A program made the position numbers and the translations under genes. The notes beneath the pieces were generated by a model. The model was given only the letters and a program-made list of their open reading frames with translations, had not been told where the DNA came from and did not search any database. DNA of 24,277 nt from Syncephalis plumigaleata. Its lineage: Eukaryota; Zoopagomycota; Zoopagomycetes; Zoopagales; Piptocephalidaceae. Shown in pieces: positions 8,375 through 16,585 of this stretch (position 1 is its first letter; every line of letters starts with the position of its first letter). Location: the NCBI GenBank assembly GCA_025201365.1, contig JAIXMF010000206.1, forward strand, positions 1 through 24,277, read 5' to 3'.

Positions 8375-11089
8375 CTAGATCGTGGAAGTATCAGATGCGG
8401 AAAAGTCCAATAGCCATAGTCCTGTCTGATCTTTGACGCAGCAATAAGTCGCGCATACCGCCTCTAGCAATTGTCCACTCTTGCCTAGTTGACCGATAAC
8501 GCCTTTCGGTATTGTATGCAAATAATTGTTCGCCTCTAATAGAATAGGTAAAGGTATACCGGCTTCCTTACTATCCTTACTGAATGACGAATGAAAATGA
8601 CTAGTATTTCCTACGCTATTATTATCGCTGCTACTATTACTGCTACTGCTATTGTGATTTGTTATGTCATCGTTGGCATCTCTATTATAATCCCCATGTT
8701 GTTGATGTTGATGTTGATGTTGATGATAATGATTTGGTATATCCTTTGTCATGTCCATTAGAGCAAACATCAATTGAACATCGGATGGCACGGTAGATAT
8801 ACAAATGGAACTCATCACCGTGTAGACTGGATACCAGCGTCGTCCGAAATACGATCTCAAATGAATACCGGTACTCAATTGATATAGCTGATGCACGCCC
8901 GATTCATAGGCCCATGCCAGTAAAAGATCCTGACCTGGCATGATTTCCACACCGCTGTATAAGACATTACGTATCCACAACAGTTTACCGGTATCTTTCA
9001 ACGATAGAACACCGATATGCGTGTCATCATGTCCGATACCTGGACCAAGACGAAGTAATACGTGCGCGTCATCAATTCGTGTTGATTTTGCAAATAACAT
9101 GACATGCTGAGCAATGAAATTAGGCCAAACACCATCAAGTACGAAGCGACCACTTCTCACTCGTGTAAGAGCACGCGTGCCATCCGGTAATGCATCATTA
9201 ATATCATCATTGAATGATCGAGTAGCGGGTAAACTACGTAGATCCACCATTTTCATATTTGATCGAGGCTGATGCTGTTGATACTGATGATATTGATGTT
9301 CGTGTTGATTAATGAAAGAGCGTGGCGTTTGCCATAAATACCATTCTGCAATCATGCCACCCGATGAGTGTTCCGATGGCTCTGCAGTATTGCCAGTAGT
9401 ACAACAAACGAATAGAGTGGCCGCATCACGTACCGCATGATGTAAATGTCGACTAGCATCCACTGGTACCATCGTCGGTGTATGACAAGTTCTAGTGCGT
9501 AGATTCACCATACATAATCGATCACCGTCTTCATTGGGCTCCTGCTGTCGAATGACCAACCAGTCACCGCGTAGTCCTGTGATCCAACATTGCGATGCCG
9601 TGGCAAGTACTAGCCATATCTTAGGACTACCTATACGCCATACATGAACACTAGTTCGTCTTACTACTGGAATCCAGCTAACATGTACAATGTACTGTTC
9701 ATTTACTTCGCAGCCTCGGTGGAAATTAAGCTGTGCACCACCTAGATCAAGTTCAATCGATGATTCACCGAATAGGTGAGAATGATGTTGATGGTAGGTT
9801 GATGATGTCGATAAAGTACCAGTAGTAGAAGAAGTAGTAGCTGCTAATGTCGATGATGATGATGAAGGTAACGTAGACGCTGTCGCTATTCCAGGTATAG
9901 TATAGAATAGTGATTCAGTTGTATCTGTCGTAGTACACGTTGAACCATGAATATCAATGTGATGTGATGCTGATTTAATAGAGCTCGCACTATGAGAGTC
10001 ATCATCATTGTCATCATTTACCTCGTTGTCGTCGTCGTTGTTGTTGTTGTCATTCATACATTTGCTCGTGTCGAATAGTAACTCATCCTCTGCCACCACA
10101 TCGATATCAGGTACAATGGCACTAGTGTGATCATCAATCGTCTCATTGTCATTATCGATAGACGTGTCTGGATAGGTTGCATCAATGTTATCGTAGTAAT
10201 ACGGGAAATGAACATGATCACGCTTAGTTGTAATCTCACTTTGTGTTGATGCACCATCATACATGGATGTCGTGTCGAATAATTCAGTATCATGCCATGA
10301 TGATGTAGATGCACCACTACTGTATTGCTCCTTCGTATGATGACGTTGACGACTACTACTCTTCGTAGATGATTCCTCCGTTAATCTTGTTGCTATTGCA
10401 GATTTAGGCAACCAGAATAGTCGACTATGCTCCTCGTTAATCGCTAATAGTGTACCCCATGGACGTGCACACAATACGAGTATATCCTCATTACCTGATA
10501 GATTAGGCAGTGTAGGCAATGGTAATCGTTCATGCGATAGTGTACGCCAGCGTAATTCCAGATTACCGCGTCGTTGCAATAGACTCCACCAATTAACATG
10601 ATCACGCATGACACCATAGGGTAATGCTTCACTCGTCCAGTCGTGTTCAATATCCATATTCCATTCCATATACTCTGTCTTATTGGATAGATCATTATGA
10701 TCATTACCATCAGCATCATTATCAACATCGTCATTGCTAGTTAATGTAGCCGATTTATCCGCTTGATGTAACAATGCCATACGATTCGATGTTACCATTG
10801 ATGTCGGTAATGACGATAATGATGACGATGACGATGTCACATTATGAATATCTAGCATAGGCGATGCTGTTACATCATTTGCCGTCACTAATAGCCAGCG
10901 TAACAATTCATTTTCCGACTGGTTAGGCGGAAATGCCTCAGCGTAAAGACGACAACCGAGTGCCCTATAACCGAGGAGTACTTGACGAAATCGAACGGCA
11001 CATTTGGCAAGTCGAAAACATTCTAACACAGAAAGATGACTAGCCAGTCGTAATAGTAGTTCATTAGGTAGATCTTGTATTGTAGTCAT
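8375..11089 (-). CDS. Large F-box protein, possibly with a beta-propeller-like region
   Basis: Intronless, 904 residues. Residues 3-48 (IQDLPNELLLRLASHLSVLE and on) form an F-box, which docks Skp1 and makes the protein a likely substrate receptor of an SCF ubiquitin ligase. Residues about 145-240 are folded-looking and Trp-rich; 240-440 are acidic, Asp/Asn/Ser/Thr-rich and presumably disordered. From about 445 on come beta-rich segments with WD-like strands (VHVWRIGSPKIWLV, LLWIRNVLYSG, LWLLDFS) broken by His/Gln runs (HQYHQYQQHQ, HQHQHQHQQH) and an Asn/Ser run. These could be the blades of a propeller that binds the substrate, but I cannot place canonical WD40 repeats, so that part is inference. 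The substrate is unknown. The ATG at 11089 begins directly with the F-box. Confidence 0.8.
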   Translation of the reverse strand: MTTIQDLPNELLLRLASHLSVLECFRLAKCAVRFRQVLLGYRALGCRLYAEAFPPNQSENELLRWLLVTANDVTASPMLDIHNVTSSSSSLSSLPTSMVTSNRMALLHQADKSATLTSNDDVDNDADGNDHNDLSNKTEYMEWNMDIEHDWTSEALPYGVMRDHVNWWSLLQRRGNLELRWRTLSHERLPLPTLPNLSGNEDILVLCARPWGTLLAINEEHSRLFWLPKSAIATRLTEESSTKSSSRQRHHTKEQYSSGASTSSWHDTELFDTTSMYDGASTQSEITTKRDHVHFPYYYDNIDATYPDTSIDNDNETIDDHTSAIVPDIDVVAEDELLFDTSKCMNDNNNNDDDNEVNDDNDDDSHSASSIKSASHHIDIHGSTCTTTDTTESLFYTIPGIATASTLPSSSSSTLAATTSSTTGTLSTSSTYHQHHSHLFGESSIELDLGGAQLNFHRGCEVNEQYIVHVSWIPVVRRTSVHVWRIGSPKIWLVLATASQCWITGLRGDWLVIRQQEPNEDGDRLCMVNLRTRTCHTPTMVPVDASRHLHHAVRDAATLFVCCTTGNTAEPSEHSSGGMIAEWYLWQTPRSFINQHEHQYHQYQQHQPRSNMKMVDLRSLPATRSFNDDINDALPDGTRALTRVRSGRFVLDGVWPNFIAQHVMLFAKSTRIDDAHVLLRLGPGIGHDDTHIGVLSLKDTGKLLWIRNVLYSGVEIMPGQDLLLAWAYESGVHQLYQLSTGIHLRSYFGRRWYPVYTVMSSICISTVPSDVQLMFALMDMTKDIPNHYHQHQHQHQQHGDYNRDANDDITNHNSSSSNSSSDNNSVGNTSHFHSSFSKDSKEAGIPLPILLEANNYLHTIPKGVIGQLGKSGQLLEAVCATYCCVKDQTGLWLLDFSASDTSTI

Positions 11090-11996
11090 ATTAATAGTGA
11101 TAATAAACTCCTCGGATAGCTATCACGCCGGAACGCACGCTAGCATGTGACTGCCGGTGTAAGTGTAGCGTTAAGAGGAGAAACAGAAGAAATAGAAGAA
11201 ATAGGAGAAATAGAATAAGAAGACACGGTATAGACAAGGATGGCGGTAGTAGTAATAGTAGTCTCGTCTTAACCTACACCTAGTATATGCACTTGGTCTA
11301 TTCAACGCAACAGTACAATAACTTCTTGTAGCGTGTAGCGAGAAAATGGAACGCATACAAACACCCACACACACACACCCACACAAAAGAAAACTCTAAC
11401 TGTACGTTGTATGCCAGAGAACTATTGGTATATAGACCCTAGTACATACAAGGAAGATGACGTGTAATGCACGCAAGTACGTATATACGTACGAGTATAT
11501 GTATGTAGGTATAATGTATATTGGTAGTCTTTGTTAAATGTGGATAGTTTTTGGTCGTTGGTTGAGTTCAGGGAAAAAGGAACGAAGAAACGAACGACAA
11601 GCAAAAGTGACAAGCAAGATTAGTCTGCGAATGAAATAAACGAGACGAGACCATCACACTACAAGTCCTCACTACCCTTTCCTTTATTCTATTTGCATAG
11701 GATTCACCTAGTCTAATCGAGTACGTTTTATGGAATGAAAGCAATATAGATATATACCTGACTAATTAAGAACAGTAATAATAGTAGCAACTCTTTAGTG
11801 TATCATTTTATACGTAAATAAAGTGAAATCATAATAGATACAAGGTCATATCAATAAACAGAATCTTATTAATTATTATTATTATTATACTAATCATTCA
11901 TCTATATAAACTTACGATAGTATAGTAGAACAATGATAAACTATAGTTATATCCATACAAACATATATGCTTATTATTATTATATTATTATTATTA
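11090..11996. other. Intergenic: F-box promoter and 3' region of the membrane-protein gene
   Basis: No supported gene. The part near 11090 should hold the promoter and leader of the F-box gene, the part near 11996 the 3' untranslated region of the next minus-strand gene. It contains CA-rich repeats at about 11360-11395, alternating TA/CG-rich sequence near 11478-11520 and ATT trinucleotide runs near 11868-11890 and 11970-11998. Short minus-strand frames (about 60-70 codons) are low complexity and not called. Confidence 0.6.
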
Positions 11997-13949
11997 TTAC
12001 GAGCGATTATCTTGACTATGACGATTAATGACACGTAGGGCAGATCGAGGCATTGGTGCTGCCTCAAAAGGTACCGCTTGACGTGATACTACCGATACAT
12101 TGGAGGGTGGTCGACTACGACCGGTCTTTGAGGTGTGTACCGATAGAGTGGACGTACTACTACGTGGTGTTTTCCATGATGTGCTATCCTGTTTAACACC
12201 TGATACCGTCGATGGTGAAGGGAATGTAGGTGACACTAGTGGTGAGGGTGCCCTCTCATCCATACTTATGATACTATCTCGAACGAAGGCATCACTCGAT
12301 GGTGAATATTCCGTGATAACCGATAGACCCAATGGTTTTTTTTTACGTAATTCAGATAGCATTGATTCCAGGCCAAGTACATTACCTAGATCGTTGCTAT
12401 TTCTCGATACTGATGTTGCACTAGTGTTACAATCCGATTTAGATGTTGATCCTGCCGTTGTTGATGATGGCATGCTATCCGATTCTTCCTCTTTCGCTTC
12501 TTCTTCTTCTTTGGTGCTAATGACATCATCAGTGAGATATATACGCGTATTGGTGATTTGCGATGAAGCCATAGTAGTGGCATTGGAATAGTCTTGTGCA
12601 GTTGTAAGATTTAGATTTTCACTTTCTAATACACAACTATCCCGTCCATCCATGACTACCGATGAAACAGGTGGACGATAACAATCTGTGGATATACGAC
12701 GTGGTTGTACTGGCACAGGTGAAGAAGACACGACCTTAATCGCATGTCCTTGAGCTGGGATGTTTTCATTAATAGTTAAACGATGATGAATGTTTCTACT
12801 CTCTGAACGGGAGGCATCATCTGGCGAATTGGTATCCTTGTTGTTATTGTTAGTGGTAGGTGACAAATCACCACCACGTAGATCAGCTTGTGAGATAAGT
12901 GCTGCTGGTGGAACAAAGAATCCAGCGGCATTTCTACCAATACTAGGACTAGCGATACTTGATGACTCTTTTGGTGAAGTAATAGTAGTGGTGATGGTAG
13001 TAGGCTGATTGTTAGATGCGAAATTAGGCGTAATAATTGGACGAGCCAACGAGGCAGCCTGAATGGGTTGAGTGGGACTAGTAAAGTAATTGTTATTACG
13101 ATTGAAGCTATTCGTTTCATTCATGAGTGGTGCTGGCGATGTCGATGATGGTGATGATGTCGATGTTGATGACTGCACGACAGCTGGCGTAGGTGCCCAT
13201 GTACTGAAACGTGCGTTAGCCTTTCGTTGTCGTCGTTTAATCATCCATCGTCGCATGAGGAAAGCGATCAAGGCGAGAAGTACTAGGATACCAATGACGA
13301 TACCTACTATTACACCTGTGCCTATACCATGAGCAGCTGTATCATCGCTAGATGCTGTGTCAGATAATCCACTAGGTGTGCTTTGAGTATTTGACGTATC
13401 AGTCTTTGGGATATCACTAGCCGAGGGGGATGGTGATGGAGTAGGGGTGGCAGCAGTAGACGAAGATGAAGATGAAGACTGGTTTTCTGAAGCAGTAGCA
13501 CTTGGACTTGCACTTGCACTCGGACTCGGACTTTCACTTGAGGTAGGCGTATCGCTAACGACTCGATTGTTAAAATCTATATTTGGACCTATATTCGAGT
13601 TAGCAGATGGTGAGGATGGTGCATTTGAAGGCGCAGATACTAGAGGAGGAGAGGAAGGGGAAGAGGAAGGGGAGCGTAAAGATGCAGCAATGTGTTCAGG
13701 TAGATTGGCGGGTGTATTACCAGTTTGTTTGATGATATTGCCGCTACTATCCGTTACAGTTATTTGTGTGACTGGATTCCCATTGGCATCCACGCCATTG
13801 ACGGTGGTTGTCTTCTCGCCCTTCTCATTGATAGACCAATTCTGCGACCAACCCGCTTGTGGTGCACGCTTTCGTAAACGAGGAACGGCAGCAAAGCGAT
13901 GCTGATTCTGACCCACTTTTTCAGTGCCAGTTGCCAATTCCAATGTCAT
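11997..13949 (-). CDS. Single-pass membrane protein, cell-surface sensor-like
   Basis: As annotated from the first ATG, 650 residues. About 208 Ser/Thr/Pro-rich residues precede one transmembrane helix (209-233, VIVGIVIGILVLLALIAFL) that is followed by a strong basic stop-transfer stretch (RRWMIKRRQRK), so the N-terminal part should be outside and the long Ser/Asn-rich tail (234-650) in the cytosol. This layout resembles fungal cell-wall stress sensors of the Mid2/Wsc type and mucin-like surface proteins; no WSC or other named domain is visible. Near residue 25 a dibasic RLRKR precedes a small domain (GWSQNW...), which looks like a Kex2 processing site and implies entry into the secretory pathway, yet no signal peptide precedes it. 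The frame stays open upstream to about 13998 without an ATG, so a first exon further upstream is likely. Confidence 0.65.
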   Translation of the reverse strand: MTLELATGTEKVGQNQHRFAAVPRLRKRAPQAGWSQNWSINEKGEKTTTVNGVDANGNPVTQITVTDSSGNIIKQTGNTPANLPEHIAASLRSPSSSPSSPPLVSAPSNAPSSPSANSNIGPNIDFNNRVVSDTPTSSESPSPSASASPSATASENQSSSSSSSTAATPTPSPSPSASDIPKTDTSNTQSTPSGLSDTASSDDTAAHGIGTGVIVGIVIGILVLLALIAFLMRRWMIKRRQRKANARFSTWAPTPAVVQSSTSTSSPSSTSPAPLMNETNSFNRNNNYFTSPTQPIQAASLARPIITPNFASNNQPTTITTTITSPKESSSIASPSIGRNAAGFFVPPAALISQADLRGGDLSPTTNNNNKDTNSPDDASRSESRNIHHRLTINENIPAQGHAIKVVSSSPVPVQPRRISTDCYRPPVSSVVMDGRDSCVLESENLNLTTAQDYSNATTMASSQITNTRIYLTDDVISTKEEEEAKEEESDSMPSSTTAGSTSKSDCNTSATSVSRNSNDLGNVLGLESMLSELRKKKPLGLSVITEYSPSSDAFVRDSIISMDERAPSPLVSPTFPSPSTVSGVKQDSTSWKTPRSSTSTLSVHTSKTGRSRPPSNVSVVSRQAVPFEAAPMPRSALRVINRHSQDNRS

Positions 13950-14526
13950 TTCTAATAGTATTGTTGTTGATGATGATGTTGATGTTGATGACAATAACTA
14001 GCGTATATAGGTCGATCAAGCGAGTGTGATGGTCGTCGTGAATAGTAGCAGAATTGTTATAATTATTACTAGTCTCGTTCCAATGATAGGTGAGAAGGCG
14101 TGCGTGTAGTGTTGGTGGCGTGTAATGGATATACGGACCAGCCAGATGAGAGCGTAGCGTAACTAGACAGAGTAGGCAATAATTCAAACAGACAAGTAAA
14201 ATGAAGTGAGTATTCGTTGAACAAAGCAGTAGAGAGAGAAAGAAAGAGAAAGGACGTGCGTTATTTGAATAAAACAAAACGTATCAATAATAAACATGAA
14301 CACGAATAAGTATGAGCGTCTGCTACTATTACTACTACTAGTAGTGTACGTTTAAACGCCGCGTACTATAAGGAAGTATAGGGAAAAAAATAGGGAACGT
14401 AGGGAAAGTAGGGGAGAGCCCAGGAGTTCAAGTGAGCAAAGGAGAGACAACGTTAAATGTGCTAATAACGGTAATATAGCAGTGACAACACTTGCTATTA
14501 CAAGTTCAGAGTTTAAGCGCCGACTC

Positions 14527-14546
14527 AATATTGATATATCGATATT
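14527..14546. repeat. Near-perfect 20-bp palindrome
   Basis: AATATTGATATATCGATATT is its own reverse complement except for one mismatched pair. It is flanked by GC-richer sequence. It may be a protein-binding site or just AT-rich chance. Confidence 0.5.
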
Positions 14547-16062
14547 GATACGTTGGCTAGATCGAAATAACCCGTTAAACTAGGAGGTTTGAGAAATAGT
14601 AGCCGGTAGTAGCGGGAGTTGTCTGAGTATTAACTACCGCTACACGGTCAGATACTACTTGACTGAGTCAACCGGCGACTTTGTAACAGTAATAGTAGTA
14701 GTGATAGCAGTTTAATAAAACGAACCGTAACCAGACGGTACAATTTAATAGAGAAAGTGAGAAAAAGAATGGCACGAATGTGTAGAAATGATAGTAGAAA
14801 GGAAGAAAGGAAAAAGAAAGGAGAGTGGAGAAAGGTTGGTATGGCGCAAGATGAATGTAGCAAGATGAATCGTTAATCTCGTGGTAGCACCAATGCCAAT
14901 ACTATGATGTCAAGTAATAGTAGTATTAGGCGTAGCTATTGCTATTGTCGTTGTCGTACTAGTAGTAGTAGTAATTGGCACTGTTGTGATCCGGTGAGGG
15001 GCACACGATCCATGTGCATGCACGCCTTACAAGGGAATCACTGGATAGAGTATAGAAATGTCCAAATAGAATAAAAGAGGAAAACAAACGATCAAATGGA
15101 ACGACGATCGTGCGGGTGACCTGTCCAACTACCACGAAAAAAGTACTAAGATTTGAATTGGCAAGTAAAATAGAAAAGAAGAGGAAATACGACATAGACT
15201 AGTATATCAAGAACAACAACAGTAGCAGCAATAAAAGAAGAATATCAAGTAATAATAATCAGTGAAACACTTCAAATGTAGAAACACGGAGATAGTTGAT
15301 CAAGTCGATAACAATAATGTGTGTACCCAGATATGCATGTACGCATACATACACACATACACACATACATGTTCAATGAATTGATGATACACGTTTGTCG
15401 TATTAATGGCAGTGATACACAAGTGAATAACAGGATTGAATGGTATAGAAATGAGAAACAAAAGGATTACTTTTGACGGTAAATGTATGTGTATCCCTTA
15501 CAATTACAATGACAGGAATAGCAATTAGCATAGGCCAATGTTACAGGTAATGATAGATTGATACGAGTGTATTACGGGTGGCATAAAACAGAGCGCATAC
15601 ATACACGCATACACTTACCTGCCCTTTTGTATCAATACACGACTTTTACGCGATAAAGGAATTAAAAATAGTAACTACTTGATTGATATTCTACGTATAG
15701 ATTATCCTTCATTAGTATTCAATTAGCATAGAGAGGAGCAAGTAGCAATACCTGCTATGATTATAAACTACTACAGTTTAGTAAGAATAATAGCAAGAAA
15801 AAGAGACCTAATGAGCATGTAATGAGTTAGTATTTCATTCCTTTGACTTGTCCTTATCAGTGTAACTACCAATAACGTACTACAATAGTATTATTATTAT
15901 TATTAGATGAATAGATAATAGACGTGGTGGCGTAATGTTGAACAATAAAGAGGAGTTTGCAAGTAGTAAAGGATAGAAATTGTATTAGAGTCATATAGGT
16001 GTGTATATATACCTCTCTGTGCGTGTGTGTATGTGTATGTCTCTATATATAAACACCGTCCC

Positions 16063-16086
16063 TTTCATTCTTTCATTCTTTCATTC
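16063..16086. repeat. TTTCATTC tandem repeat
   Basis: Three exact eight-base units, preceded by TATATATAAA at about 16044-16053. Confidence 0.85.
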
Positions 16087-16212
16087 ATCACTTACCGTAA
16101 ATAGTAGTACCCTTTAAATATTCTCACTCGATGATTTATATGGGATGCTGTTAGGAAGAGAAAGGATAAAGCACTAGTATAGGATAGGATATTGATAGAA
16201 ATAGTGAGAGAA

Positions 16213-16234
16213 GTGAGTAAGTGAGTAAGTGAGT
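16213..16234. repeat. GTGAGTAA tandem repeat
   Basis: Two full copies plus a partial copy of an eight-base unit. Each full unit happens to contain a splice-donor-like GTAAGT at its junction. Confidence 0.8.
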
Positions 16235-16533
16235 GTTTGTGTGTATCCATAAATACATGTCACAAGTTGAAATTAGACACATTTATTTCAAAGCAGAGTT
16301 GAGGGGGCATTACACGAATTTCACATGTACATGTGTGTTTGGCCATACATCCGACATTGATGATTTAGAGAGAGTAAGAGAGAGTAAGAGAGGGCTAGAA
16401 AAACTGAGGATAAAAAGTGAGGTGATAAAAGGGCATGCAGTAGTAACTGGTAAGCAGTAGTAGTAGCAGTAATGATTGTAACAGGCCAAGGTGGCCTTGA
16501 TAAGCCTTTAGCATCGGTTTGTATATCTCGTTG

Positions 16534-16539
16534 TTTATT
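16534..16539 (-). terminator. Polyadenylation signal of NELF-C/D
   Basis: AATAAA on the minus strand about 47-52 bases after the stop codon at 16586-16588. Confidence 0.5.
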
Positions 16540-16585
16540 CGGCTTTTTCTCTTTTTCTTATATAATTGATCTACTAGTTAACTAG

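Larger units (their letters stand above)
13950..16585. other. Gene-poor stretch between the sensor-like gene and NELF-C/D
   Basis: No supported coding sequence in 2.6 kb. Open frames of 60-118 codons here lack an ATG or consist of low-complexity Tyr/Phe/Leu sequence. The stretch holds the upstream region of the sensor-like gene and the 3' end of NELF-C/D. Two minus-strand GTAAGT donor-like sites, near 15617-15612 and 16092-16087, follow sequence without ATG and could end non-coding exons. Simple repeats include CATA/CACA units at 15340-15372, three TTTCATTC units at 16063-16086, GTGAGTAA units at 16213-16234 and GAGAGAGTAA units near 16370-16393. Confidence 0.5.

Noticed and set aside
12100-12591. 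Plus-strand frame of 163 codons inside the sensor-like gene
   Set aside because: A shadow of the minus-strand gene, whose transmembrane layout and codon pattern are better supported.
13950-13994. Start of the sensor-like protein at a TTG codon (13994)
   Set aside because: TTG is not a usual nuclear start; the first ATG is at 13949. The open frame upstream more likely belongs to a spliced exon or the leader.
13921-14277. Minus-strand frame of 118 codons with a hydrophobic, signal-like start
   Set aside because: It begins at TTG with no ATG, the hydrophobicity reflects T-rich DNA, and its end overlaps the sensor-like gene in another frame. It was considered as the missing signal-peptide exon but no good donor was found.
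16233-16460. Plus-strand frame of 67-75 codons (ATG 16257)
   Set aside because: Contains repeat-derived Arg/Glu/Ser sequence, has no recognisable family and sits in the 3' region of NELF-C/D.
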